DNA of 64,000 nucleotides from Maribacter sp. MMG018 (GTDB lineage: Bacteria; Bacteroidota; Bacteroidia; Flavobacteriales; Flavobacteriaceae), in NCBI RefSeq assembly GCF_018100785.1, contig NZ_JAGJEC010000003.1, positions 177,401 through 241,400 of the forward strand, read 5' to 3'. How positions within the stretch are numbered: position 1 is the first letter of the stretch; every line of letters starts with the position of its first letter. The position numbers and the translations under genes were made by a program. This document shows positions 8,475 through 17,346 of this stretch, piece after piece. The notes below the pieces were generated by a model. The model saw nothing but the letters and a program-made list of their open reading frames with translations, was not told the DNA's origin and did no database searches.

Positions 8475-9926
8475 TTAAGAAGTGCGTTTTAAAATTTCCA
8501 ATAAGAAATTCCAGAATTTTTGGACAGAAACTACACTTACGCGCTCATCGGGAGAATGGGCTCCCTTTATAGTCGGACCAAAACTTATCATATCCATCTC
8601 TGGATATTTCTCCCCTAAGATACCGCATTCTAAACCGGCATGGCAGGCAACCACACGAGGTTCTTCTTTAAACAAATCGGAATAGGTTGTTTTGGCTACG
8701 GAGAGAATCTCTGAATCGGGATTTGGATTCCACCCAGGATAAGCCCCGCTGAACGTTACATTGAACCCACCAAGCTCAAACGCCGACCGTAACGAATTTG
8801 CCAAGTCCAATTTCGCCGTATCAACCGACGACCTTGTTAAACAAGCAACCCTAATACGACCATCCTTTACTTCTACCTTTGCTATGTTGTTTGAAGTTTC
8901 AACCAAATCGTCCATAGCAGCGCTCATGGCATACACTCCGTTCGAGGCCGCATAAATCGCTTTGATCAATTTTTCTTGCGAACCAAGGCCCATTACTTTT
9001 TTAGCGGGCTTTATTTCCGATAGGCTTATCTCCAAATTTGGTTCTTGAACCCTTAATTCCGACTTTATCGTATCGGATAATTTGTTGATGCGTTTTATAA
9101 ATTTTTTAGCATGCTTTCTGCCTATGTTCAATTTACAGACACTTTCTCTCGGGATAGCATTTCTTAAACTGCCCCCTTCCAAAGAACTGATACGCATATT
9201 AAAATCGAGTCCTAGATAAAGCAGCCGGTTCATTATCTTATTGGCATTTCCATATCCCTTATGAATATCCATACCACTATGACCGCCCCTTAAACCTGAA
9301 ACCGTTATCTGAATTCCTTCATCACCATGCCCACCTTCTTTTACATTATAGGTTCTACTGGCCGTAACATCGATTCCCCCGGCGCATCCTATATCTATCT
9401 CATCATCCTCTTCCGTATCCAAATTCAATAAAACATCTCCTTTTAAAATACCTTTTTCTAAATTAAAAGCTCCCGTCATACCGGTTTCTTCATCAATTGT
9501 AAACAAGGCCTCCAAAGGCGGGTGCGCTATCTGATCACTTTCCAGCAATGCCATAATGGCGGCGACCCCCATACCGTTGTCGGCACCCAAAGTAGTCCCT
9601 TTGGCCTTTACCCATCCATCGGCATGGTACATTTGTATACCTTCCGTATCAAAGTCAAAAACAGTATCGTTGTTCTTTTGATGCACCATATCCAAATGCG
9701 ATTGCAACGTAACCATTTTTTTACCTTCCATACCTTCACTGGCGGGTTTACGGATTATAACATTGCCTATTTTATCCTTAAAAGTTTCCAACCCCAAAGA
9801 TTTTCCAAAGTCCAACATAAATTCAATGACCTTCTCTTCTTTCTTTGATGGTCTTGGGACTTCATTCAACTTTGAAAAGTTCGCCCAAACCTCTTTAGGT
9901 TCTAGCTTATTGATTTCTGTATTCAT
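8475..9926 (-). CDS. pepD: Aminoacyl-histidine dipeptidase (peptidase D, M20 family)
   Basis: Zinc dipeptidase that cleaves Xaa-His and other dipeptides in the cytoplasm. At 483 residues it fits the PepD group of family M20. Metal and catalytic motifs are visible: SHLDMVHQK (first ligand and catalytic Asp), LGADNGMGVA (bridging Asp), DEETGMTGA (catalytic and ligand Glu pair), NLDTEED, and RGGHSGMDIHKG. No signal peptide. Transcribed divergently from the DUF3810 gene across a 61 nt intergenic region that contains a 7-7-7 palindrome. Confidence 0.95.
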   Translation of the reverse strand: MNTEINKLEPKEVWANFSKLNEVPRPSKKEEKVIEFMLDFGKSLGLETFKDKIGNVIIRKPASEGMEGKKMVTLQSHLDMVHQKNNDTVFDFDTEGIQMYHADGWVKAKGTTLGADNGMGVAAIMALLESDQIAHPPLEALFTIDEETGMTGAFNLEKGILKGDVLLNLDTEEDDEIDIGCAGGIDVTASRTYNVKEGGHGDEGIQITVSGLRGGHSGMDIHKGYGNANKIMNRLLYLGLDFNMRISSLEGGSLRNAIPRESVCKLNIGRKHAKKFIKRINKLSDTIKSELRVQEPNLEISLSEIKPAKKVMGLGSQEKLIKAIYAASNGVYAMSAAMDDLVETSNNIAKVEVKDGRIRVACLTRSSVDTAKLDLANSLRSAFELGGFNVTFSGAYPGWNPNPDSEILSVAKTTYSDLFKEEPRVVACHAGLECGILGEKYPEMDMISFGPTIKGAHSPDERVSVVSVQKFWNFLLEILKRTS

Positions 9927-9940
9927 ATCAACTAAAATAT

Positions 9941-9961
9941 TTGGTCAAAAATACTGACCAA
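9941..9961. promoter_or_regulatory. Perfect palindrome overlapping the pepD promoter, possible operator
   Basis: TTGGTCA (9941-9947), a 7 nt spacer and TGACCAA (9955-9961) form a perfect inverted repeat. The minus-strand -7 box for pepD, TATTTTTG at 9953-9946, lies inside it, so a dimeric regulator bound here would block pepD transcription. This is inference; no regulator gene is adjacent. Confidence 0.4.
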
Positions 9962-9974
9962 AAAATCAATTCCC

Positions 9975-9982
9975 TATTTTTG
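9975..9982 (+). promoter_or_regulatory. -7 box immediately before the DUF3810 start codon
   Basis: TATTTTTG matches TAnnTTTG and ends 5 nt before ATG 9988, which suggests a leaderless or nearly leaderless transcript. No TTG at standard spacing. Confidence 0.5.
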
Positions 9983-9987
9983 AGGCA

Positions 9988-11058
9988 ATGAAGATGAGAT
10001 TAAAAACAGGAATTGCCCTATCGATAATTCCCCAAATTATCCTGATCAAGTGGCTTGGCACTAAAACTTCCTTTATAGAAGAAGTCTACAGCACAGGTAT
10101 TTACCCTAAAATTTCTATCTTTTTTAGAATGTTGTTCGGCCGGATACCATTTTCTGTAGGCGACATTCTATACTTTCTCTTGGTCATCACCGCAATCGGT
10201 TACCTATATAAAAACTGGCGATCCATTAAACATCATAAAATTTTATTTCTACGGGATATTCTTATGGTATTGTCCATCGCCTATTTTACCTTTCACCTAA
10301 TGTGGGGCTTTAATTATTACCGTGAACCCCTGGCCGACAAACTAGAAATAAAAGAAACCAAAGATTACCACGAGCTTGTAGATTTTACCAAGAAACTTAT
10401 TCAAAAGACCAACCAGATACAACTAAAACTTACAAGAGATTCATTGACCAAGGTAGAAGTCCCCTACTCTAAAGAAGAAATATTTCAGAAAAGTATAGAC
10501 GGTTATAAACAGTTATCAAAAAAATACGACTTTCTTACGTACGCAAAACCAAGCGTTAAAGCATCGCTATTCAGTACCGGACTCACATATATGGGGTACG
10601 CGGGCTACCTTAACCCGTTTACCAACGAAGCTCAGGTCAATGGAATATTGCCCGGTTTTAGGTTACCGATAGTTACCGGACATGAAATTGGACACCAATT
10701 AGGGTATTCTGCAGAGAACGAAACCAACTTTATAGGATATCTTGTAACCGCCAACAATGATGATCTTTATTTTCAATATACCGCCTACGCATATGCATTG
10801 GGTTATTGCTTAAGTGATGTTCGAAGGGGAGATATCGAATTGTTCAAAACCATGTTCGCAGAATTAAACCCCGGGGTACGCGCCAATTTTCAAGAAATGG
10901 CAGATTTTTGGAGCCAGTATGAAAATCCGATGGAGCCAGTGTTCAAATCTATTTTCAATTCTTTTTTAAAAGCCAACAATCAATCTCAGGGTATTAAAAG
11001 TTACAACGCCGTAGTTTCTCTTTTAATAGCGTACCATCAAAAATACCCACTTCAATAA
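9988..11058 (+). CDS. DUF3810 membrane protein with HEXXH metalloprotease-like motif
   Basis: 356 residues. Three hydrophobic helices occupy the first ~110 residues (near 9-25, 55-75 and 85-105), followed by a soluble domain. That domain carries HEIGH at residues 232-236, the zinc-binding and catalytic pattern of gluzincin-type proteases, and a Glu-containing ENETNFIGY segment about 10 residues later as a possible third ligand. The DUF3810 family is uncharacterised as far as I know; peptidase activity is inferred from the motif. Start is 9988 or Met3 at 9994. Monocistronic, divergent from pepD. Confidence 0.85.
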   Translation: MKMRLKTGIALSIIPQIILIKWLGTKTSFIEEVYSTGIYPKISIFFRMLFGRIPFSVGDILYFLLVITAIGYLYKNWRSIKHHKILFLRDILMVLSIAYFTFHLMWGFNYYREPLADKLEIKETKDYHELVDFTKKLIQKTNQIQLKLTRDSLTKVEVPYSKEEIFQKSIDGYKQLSKKYDFLTYAKPSVKASLFSTGLTYMGYAGYLNPFTNEAQVNGILPGFRLPIVTGHEIGHQLGYSAENETNFIGYLVTANNDDLYFQYTAYAYALGYCLSDVRRGDIELFKTMFAELNPGVRANFQEMADFWSQYENPMEPVFKSIFNSFLKANNQSQGIKSYNAVVSLLIAYHQKYPLQ

Positions 11059-11141
11059 TCAGCAATAATCCATAGGATTAAATGAGAAATAATCGATTCT
11101 GCACCAAAGAAAAAGGAAGTTGCTAGATCTCAATAATTTAA

Positions 11142-11169
11142 TTGTTAAAAAATACTAAAATTTTCTTTG
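11142..11169 (+). promoter_or_regulatory. Probable promoter of the amidohydrolase pair
   Basis: TTG (11142-11144), 17 nt spacer, then TTTCTTTG (11162-11169), one base from TAnnTTTG. Predicted start near 11174, about 45 nt before ATG 11219. Confidence 0.5.
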
Positions 11170-11218
11170 AGCGACTTTTCAAGTCTTAATTTTAAACGAC
11201 TAATCAAACAAACTCAAA

Positions 11219-14173
11219 ATGAAAAAAATTCTTTTTTCACTATGCTTTCTATGGTGTAGTGCCTTGGTCTTTTCACAAGACTATTTTCCTAAGAACGACG
11301 GTGTTAAGGCAACAAACAATAACTATACCGCCTTTACGAACGCCAAAATTTTTGTAACACCTACCCAGGTGATCCAAAAAGGTACATTATTGATCAAGAA
11401 CGGAAAAGTTGTAAATGCCGGAAAATCGGTAAAACTTCCAGAAAATACGGTCGTAGTGGATCTTGAAGGCAAATCTATCTACCCCTCTTTTATCGATATT
11501 TATTCAAAATTTGGTGTGGAACAACCCAAAAGAAAACCAGGAAGGAGCAGATCAGCACAATACGAAGCCGAAAGAGAAGGATATTACTGGAACGATCATA
11601 TTATGCCAGAAAACACGGCCATCAGTAGTTTTAAATATGATGAAAAAGCGGCCAAAGAATTGATCAATGCAGGTTTTGGTGCAGTAAACTCGCACATACA
11701 CGACGGTATCGCAAGAGGAACCGGAGTACTGATCGCACTAAACGGCCAAGGTACAGATGCCAATCGTATTTTAGACGACCGTTCCGCCCAATATTTTTCT
11801 CTGACCAAAAGTGTATTAAAAAAACAATCGTACCCCACATCATTAATGGGTGCATTGGCGCTGTTACGTCAAATGTACAGTGATGCAAATTGGTATGAAC
11901 AGGGTAATGCCGATACCAAGGACCGTTCTTTGGAGGCTTTGATAAAAAACAAAGATCTTGTACAGATTTTTGAGGCCAAAGATAAAGGAAACGCCCTTAG
12001 GGCAGATAAAATTGGAGACGCCTACGGCATACAATATACCATTCTCGGTGGTGGTAACGAGTTTGAAAGAATAGCAGAAATAAAGGCAACGAACGCCAAG
12101 TACATCATACCTCTTAATTTTCCGGATGCCTATGATGTTTCAGATCCCTACCAAGCAGATTATGTTTCTTTAAAAGATATGCGTTTTTGGAACCAAGCCC
12201 CGACAAACCCCAAAGTTTTGGCCGATAACGGGGTTCCGTTTTCCTTAACGGCCTATGATCTAAAATCAATGTCTAAGTTTAAGGAAAACCTCTTAAAGGC
12301 CATCACTTATGGCCTATCAAAAACAAAGGCTTTGGAAGCATTGACTACCATACCGGCCCAAATTTTAGGTAAATCCGATGAACTGGGAAGCCTTACCTCT
12401 GGAGCCCATGCCAACTTTTTGATTACTTCGGGCGATATTTTCGACAAATCCACCATCTTATATGAAAACTGGGTACAAGGAAACAAAAATGTAATCAACA
12501 ATAAGGATACCAAAGATATTAGGGGCGATTATAGTATAGCCCTGGAAGGAAACTCTTATGATATCTCTATTACAGGTGAAATATCAAAACCTAAAATAGA
12601 AGTAAAAAAGGACACTCTTAAACTACCTTCCAAACTATCTTACAAGAACAATTGGGTAACATTCTCCTTTTCTACCGACAAAGGTGAAAAAAACTACCGG
12701 ATGACAGGTGCTGTCGTAGCTGATTCCGATAACCTATCGGGTAGATTAATACTACCGGACGGAACGGAAAGCTTTTTTACCGCGACCAAAAAATCAGGTT
12801 TGGCCGAAACAAAGAAAAGGGAAAGGAATGCTTCCAAGGCACATGAAATTATGCCCGTAACCTATCCAAATGTTGGGTATGGCTATAAAACTAAACCGAA
12901 GCAAGAAACACTGTTGTTTAAAAATGCCACTGTATGGACCAGTGAAGATGCAGGTATTTTAGAGAATACCGATGTTCTTATTAAAAACGGTAAAATCACC
13001 AAGATCGGAAAAGATCTAAAATCGGCCGGGGCCAAAGTAATCGATGCCACCGGAAAACATCTTACTGCAGGCATTATAGATGAGCACAGCCATATTGCCG
13101 CACTTGCGGTGAACGAATCGGGACATAATAGTTCTGCCGAGGTTAAAATGGAAGATGTAGTAGATCCAGAACACATGGGCATCTACCATTCTTTAGCAGG
13201 GGGAGTCACCTCATTACAGTTACTACACGGTTCCGCCAACCCCATCGGGGGCCGCTCCGCCATCTTAAAACTTAAATGGGGGGAAGATTCAGACGGACTG
13301 ATCTACGATAATTCGCCCAAATTTATAAAGTTTGCACTTGGTGAAAACGTAAAACAGTCGAACTGGGGAAGCTATTCTCGTTTTCCACAAACCCGTATGG
13401 GTGTTGAACAGGTATTCACCAACTACTTTCAAAGAGCCAAGGAATACGATGCAAAGAAAAAAAGTGGGGAACCCTATCGTTATGACGAAGAAATGGAAGT
13501 TCTCGCCGAAATATTAAACGGTGAGCGTTTTATCAGTTGCCACTCGTATGTACAGAGTGAAATAAACATGATGATGAAAGTTGCCGATAAATTTGGCTTT
13601 CGTTTAAATACGTTTACCCATATTCTTGAAGGTTACAAAGTAGCCGATAAAATGGCAGAACATGGTGCAGGCGCCGGTACTTTTAGCGATTGGTGGGCCT
13701 ACAAGTACGAAGTTAACGATGCCATACCCTACAATGCGGCCATAATGCAATCTCAAGGCATTACCGTAGCCATAAACAGTGATGACCGCGAAATGATACG
13801 AAGGTTGAACCAAGAAGCTGCAAAAACAATGAAGTATGGTGGAATGTCAGAATTGGAAGCTTGGAAAATGGTTACCATCAACCCTGCAAAACTTTTGCAT
13901 ATTGATAATCGCGTAGGCAGCATAAAAGAGGGTAAGGATGCAGACGTTGTCCTATGGTCCGGCCACCCATTATCGGTGTATAGCAAAGCTGAAAAAACAA
14001 TAATTGAAGGTGCCGTATATTTTGACCTTGAAAAAGATAAGATGCAGAGAGAGGCCATTAAAAAAGAAAGAAGCCAATTGGTAAAAATGATGTTGAAGGA
14101 AAAAGACAGTGGTAACAAGATGCAAGGTCCTAAACAACGAACCAAAAGAAACTTTACTTGTGAAAGCCTTTAA
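11219..14173 (+). CDS. Secreted two-domain amidohydrolase; only the C-terminal domain keeps metal ligands
   Basis: 984 residues with a signal peptide (MKKILFSLCFLWCSALVFSQ). Two amidohydrolase-superfamily units lie in tandem, each with its own small beta-domain (around 38-85 and 560-610) and TIM-barrel region. The C-terminal unit has the expected ligands: HSH at 623-625, His775 in CHSY, His801 in THILEG and Asp855 in NSDD. The N-terminal unit lacks HxH at the equivalent place (YPSFIDIYSKFG) and looks catalytically dead. Substrate unknown; imidazolonepropionase/dipeptidase-like secreted amidohydrolases are the nearest type. It is followed 27 nt later by a second amidohydrolase gene. Confidence 0.9.
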   Translation: MKKILFSLCFLWCSALVFSQDYFPKNDGVKATNNNYTAFTNAKIFVTPTQVIQKGTLLIKNGKVVNAGKSVKLPENTVVVDLEGKSIYPSFIDIYSKFGVEQPKRKPGRSRSAQYEAEREGYYWNDHIMPENTAISSFKYDEKAAKELINAGFGAVNSHIHDGIARGTGVLIALNGQGTDANRILDDRSAQYFSLTKSVLKKQSYPTSLMGALALLRQMYSDANWYEQGNADTKDRSLEALIKNKDLVQIFEAKDKGNALRADKIGDAYGIQYTILGGGNEFERIAEIKATNAKYIIPLNFPDAYDVSDPYQADYVSLKDMRFWNQAPTNPKVLADNGVPFSLTAYDLKSMSKFKENLLKAITYGLSKTKALEALTTIPAQILGKSDELGSLTSGAHANFLITSGDIFDKSTILYENWVQGNKNVINNKDTKDIRGDYSIALEGNSYDISITGEISKPKIEVKKDTLKLPSKLSYKNNWVTFSFSTDKGEKNYRMTGAVVADSDNLSGRLILPDGTESFFTATKKSGLAETKKRERNASKAHEIMPVTYPNVGYGYKTKPKQETLLFKNATVWTSEDAGILENTDVLIKNGKITKIGKDLKSAGAKVIDATGKHLTAGIIDEHSHIAALAVNESGHNSSAEVKMEDVVDPEHMGIYHSLAGGVTSLQLLHGSANPIGGRSAILKLKWGEDSDGLIYDNSPKFIKFALGENVKQSNWGSYSRFPQTRMGVEQVFTNYFQRAKEYDAKKKSGEPYRYDEEMEVLAEILNGERFISCHSYVQSEINMMMKVADKFGFRLNTFTHILEGYKVADKMAEHGAGAGTFSDWWAYKYEVNDAIPYNAAIMQSQGITVAINSDDREMIRRLNQEAAKTMKYGGMSELEAWKMVTINPAKLLHIDNRVGSIKEGKDADVVLWSGHPLSVYSKAEKTIIEGAVYFDLEKDKMQREAIKKERSQLVKMMLKEKDSGNKMQGPKQRTKRNFTCESL

Positions 14174-14200
14174 AATTCTCCTCAAACGATAATAAAATTT

Positions 14201-15496
14201 ATGATGAAAAAAATAATATTTCTATTACTAGCAATAGGTGTTTATGTACCAAGTATGGCACAACAGACCCCTGCTTCCAAACAAACCGAAGCCATTACTA
14301 TCGAAGGGGCCACCGCCCATTTAGGAAATGGCGAGGTCATAGAGAGCTCCTTGATAATGTTCGAGGATGGAAAATTGACTTTTGTTGGTGACTCAAAAAT
14401 GAGGATTGCCAGAAAAGGAACTATAATCAATGCCGAGGGAAAACATGTATATCCAGGATTTATCGCTCCTGGAAAATCTTTAGGTCTGGTCGAAGTAGAT
14501 GCCGTAAGGGCGAGTGACGACCAAGACGAAATCGGTGATTTAATACCGCACGTTCGTAGTTTGGTTGCCTACAATGCAGAATCGAAAGTTGTGGAAAGCA
14601 TGAGGCCCAATGGGGTTTTAATTAGTCAGATAGCACCTGTAGGAGGAAGAATTTCAGGTACTTCCTCTATTGTTCAGTTCGATGCTTGGAACTGGGAAGA
14701 TGCAGCGATCAAAGTTGATGACGGTATTCATTTACATTGGCCAAATACCTTTAGACGAGGCCGCTGGTGGATGGGCGAAGGTAGAGGCTCTAAGCCAAAC
14801 GAGAAGTATGCTGAAGAAATTGACGAGGTCGTTACCTTTATAAAGAATTCATATGCATACGGAAAAAGCACTCCTAAAGAAGTGAATCCTGCTTTTGCCG
14901 CCATGCAGGGACTTTTTGACGGATCTCAAAAATTATATGTCTATGCCGATGGTGAAAAAGAAATTATTGATGCAATAAACACTTTAAAAGCGAACAATAT
15001 AAAGGATATTGTTTTGGTTGGCGGCTACCACGCCTATAAAATCACCGACTTCATAAAAAAGAACAATATTCCGGTTCTTGTCCAATACACTCATAATCTT
15101 CCGGTTTTCGACGATGATGATTATGACCTGCCATACAAATTACCTAAATTGTTGGTAGATGCCGGTTTAATGGTTGGGCTACAGAACAGTGATGCCGAGA
15201 ACTTTCAAACCCGTAACCTAGCTTTTTATGCTGGGCAAATAGGGCAACAAGGTATGGATAAGGAAATAGCCCTTCAGCTGATTACAGGCAATAACGCTAA
15301 AATTTTGGGTATCGATGATAGTTATGGTACACTGGAAGTCGGAAAAAGCGCTACTCTTTTCATTTCAGAAGGTGATGCTTTGGATATGCGCACCAATCAA
15401 TTGACACATGCTTTTATCGATGGAAGAAATATCTCTTTGGAAACCCACCAAACAGAACTATGGAAACGATATATGGGCAAGTACGACGGTAAATAA
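14201..15496 (+). CDS. Secreted amidohydrolase-like protein without the HxH motif
   Basis: 431 residues with a signal peptide (MKKIIFLLLAIGVYVPSMAQ). The overall plan is amidohydrolase-like: an N-terminal beta-domain ending in HVYPGFIAPG, a barrel region, and the C-terminal NNAKILGIDDSYGTLEVGKSATLFI return to the beta-domain. Where active members have HxH after PGFID, this one has APGKSLGL, and later ligand positions are also replaced (LYVYADG, VGGYHAY). It is therefore probably a pseudoenzyme or a partner of the upstream 984-residue protein, with which it is almost surely co-transcribed. Met1 and Met2 are both possible starts. Confidence 0.85.
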   Translation: MMKKIIFLLLAIGVYVPSMAQQTPASKQTEAITIEGATAHLGNGEVIESSLIMFEDGKLTFVGDSKMRIARKGTIINAEGKHVYPGFIAPGKSLGLVEVDAVRASDDQDEIGDLIPHVRSLVAYNAESKVVESMRPNGVLISQIAPVGGRISGTSSIVQFDAWNWEDAAIKVDDGIHLHWPNTFRRGRWWMGEGRGSKPNEKYAEEIDEVVTFIKNSYAYGKSTPKEVNPAFAAMQGLFDGSQKLYVYADGEKEIIDAINTLKANNIKDIVLVGGYHAYKITDFIKKNNIPVLVQYTHNLPVFDDDDYDLPYKLPKLLVDAGLMVGLQNSDAENFQTRNLAFYAGQIGQQGMDKEIALQLITGNNAKILGIDDSYGTLEVGKSATLFISEGDALDMRTNQLTHAFIDGRNISLETHQTELWKRYMGKYDGK

Positions 15497-15519
15497 GATC
15501 TTAACTTCAACTACATCGT

Positions 15520-15551
15520 AAAAAAGCCGGGTTTTAGAACCCGGCTTTTTT
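15520..15551. terminator. Terminator after the amidohydrolase operon, also serving the gene opposite
   Basis: A perfect 14 bp stem (AAAAAAGCCGGGTT and complement) with a 4 nt TTAG loop and a T run. Symmetric A/T flanks allow use by the convergent gene ending at 15571. Confidence 0.85.
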
Positions 15552-15570
15552 ATTTTAATATTTTAAACAA

Positions 15571-15981
15571 TTACAACCTTGTGGCCCATTTACCTCCTAT
15601 GTAAGCCATGGGAATATAAGCCACTACCAAATCTAGAACACTAAACCAGAGCGGTCCACCCAACATACTAATGTTTATCGCTCCCCCTATAAAAAAGAAT
15701 CCCCCTATGATCAGGGCCATTTTAATTTTATGGCTTGCCGCTATTTTGGCCGCAACAAATGCCCCTACCAAAGTACCTAATGCATGGGCCAAAAATGGGA
15801 ACACAAAATGTTTGGGCTCAAACAAATGCATGGTTGCCTTTAAGCCTTCCATTGTGGTAATATCACCACCTTCAGGAGGTGGAATTATAGACCCACTGAT
15901 CATTACAATACCCATATTCACGGCACTTCCGACAACAAGCCCTACAATAACAGCGATTATATTCTTAATAATTGGATTCAT
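15571..15981 (-). CDS. Four-helix membrane protein of unknown function
   Basis: 136 residues with about four transmembrane segments: residues 5-30, 57-78 (FPFLAHALGTLVGAFVAA), 88-106 (MALIIGGFFFIGGAINIS) and 112-130. Between helices 1 and 2 is a loop with IPPPEGGD. Gly-rich helices suggest a small integral inner-membrane protein. No family with known function recognised. The opposite strand also stays open for 134 codons here, but its translation has no membrane-protein or family features and I treat it as a shadow. Convergent with the amidohydrolase pair, sharing the terminator. Confidence 0.75.
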   Translation of the reverse strand: MNPIIKNIIAVIVGLVVGSAVNMGIVMISGSIIPPPEGGDITTMEGLKATMHLFEPKHFVFPFLAHALGTLVGAFVAAKIAASHKIKMALIIGGFFFIGGAINISMLGGPLWFSVLDLVVAYIPMAYIGGKWATRL

Positions 15982-16096
15982 AATTTTAAAGTTAAGTTAT
16001 AAGAATAAGCAATCAATCAAAATAAGCCCCCTCATAAGAAAACTTAAATCACTTATAAACAGAAAGGTACGATAATTTTCAGAACAGTTTACCAAG

Positions 16097-17287
16097 CTAT
16101 CTTGTACCTATAAAGTGTACCAATTCACCCACTTGGTACTTATTCGTTTTTGGTTCCAAACAAATGAATCCATCGGCCTTAGAAAGGCTCGTTAAATCAC
16201 CAGAACCATTTTCTACCACAGGTTCGGCCCACAAACACCCATCTCTCCACATTTTTTTTACTTGAATAAATCGTGTTAACGGGGGAACAATTTTTAAATC
16301 GGCCGATAATTTGGCCCACTCCTTTTCTACGGGAATATCATATGAAGAATACAACCATGGCAAAAAATAGATATGGTAGTTTGCAAACGTAGAGACCGGA
16401 TTTCCCGGAAAAGAAAAAACAACCGTCTTTAATTCTCGTTGCATACCGAACCAAAAAGGTTTTCCCGGTCGTTGTGCTACCCTATGAAATATTTTCTCTA
16501 CCCCTAGCCGCTCCATTACCTCTGGTATAAAATCAAATTTACCTTTTGACACCCCTCCGCTCAATAAAAGCACATCGTTCTGGTTCAAAGCTTTTTTCAA
16601 TCCTTTTTCAATGCTTTCTTTATCATCTAGTAAATGCAAAGAACTACCTTGTATACCGAGCTTGGAAAGTGCTGACAAAATGGTTATACTATTCGATTTT
16701 CGTATTTGGTGCGGTTCTGGTTTTATATGAACATCCACCAGTTCATTACCTGTAGATATAGCACATACCTTGGGTAGTTTCTTTACCAAAACTTCCGCTT
16801 TTCCTACAGACGCCATTACCCCTATTTCAGCCGGGGTAATTCTAACGCCGCTCTGCAAAATTCTAGCCCCTTCAGATTCATCACTCCCTTTATAATGAAT
16901 ATTTTGCCCTTTGGACACTTCTTTATTAATGGTCGCCACGCCATCAACAATACTTATATGTTCGTACATAATAACGGTATCGGCATTTTTTGGAACCATG
17001 GCCCCCGTCATCACCTCCATACATCCATCTAAGTTAAGCAGTGTCTGCCGTTCCATTCCCGCACTGGCCATACCCTCTACAGGCATGTCTTTTATATTGT
17101 TTTCTATTACCTGAAAATTAATGGCGATCCCGTCTTTTGTAGCTCTATTGAACGGAGGAAAATCGCGATCGGCATAAATAGGCTCGTCCAAAAACCTTCC
17201 TACACTTTTAAGTAACGGTACATATTCCGACCCTAAACTTAGTTGACTGCCAAGAACCTTATCCAAAGCTTCATTATACGTAATCAT
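16097..17287 (-). CDS. moeA: Molybdopterin molybdotransferase MoeA
   Basis: Inserts molybdate into adenylylated molybdopterin, the last common step of cofactor synthesis. The 396 residues are typical. Visible: N-terminal SVGRFLDEPIYADRDFPPFNRATKDGIA, the ISTGNELVD start of the MoCF-type domain, GGVSKGKFDFIPE, PGKPFWFG and FPGNPVSTFANY. It is the last gene of the minus-strand molybdenum cofactor operon, 59 nt after the TauE-like gene. No separate mog/moaB adenylyltransferase is in the window. Confidence 0.96.
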   Translation of the reverse strand: MITYNEALDKVLGSQLSLGSEYVPLLKSVGRFLDEPIYADRDFPPFNRATKDGIAINFQVIENNIKDMPVEGMASAGMERQTLLNLDGCMEVMTGAMVPKNADTVIMYEHISIVDGVATINKEVSKGQNIHYKGSDESEGARILQSGVRITPAEIGVMASVGKAEVLVKKLPKVCAISTGNELVDVHIKPEPHQIRKSNSITILSALSKLGIQGSSLHLLDDKESIEKGLKKALNQNDVLLLSGGVSKGKFDFIPEVMERLGVEKIFHRVAQRPGKPFWFGMQRELKTVVFSFPGNPVSTFANYHIYFLPWLYSSYDIPVEKEWAKLSADLKIVPPLTRFIQVKKMWRDGCLWAEPVVENGSGDLTSLSKADGFICLEPKTNKYQVGELVHFIGTR

Positions 17288-17346
17288 ACCCTAATCTTTA
17301 TCTTAACTACTATTTGTTGCGTAACCTTTATGGTAAATTCCTTATT

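Noticed and set aside
15671..16075. 134-codon plus-strand frame opposite the four-helix membrane gene
   Set aside because: The minus-strand product has well-formed membrane helices and a charged start; the plus-strand product is a shadow of them.
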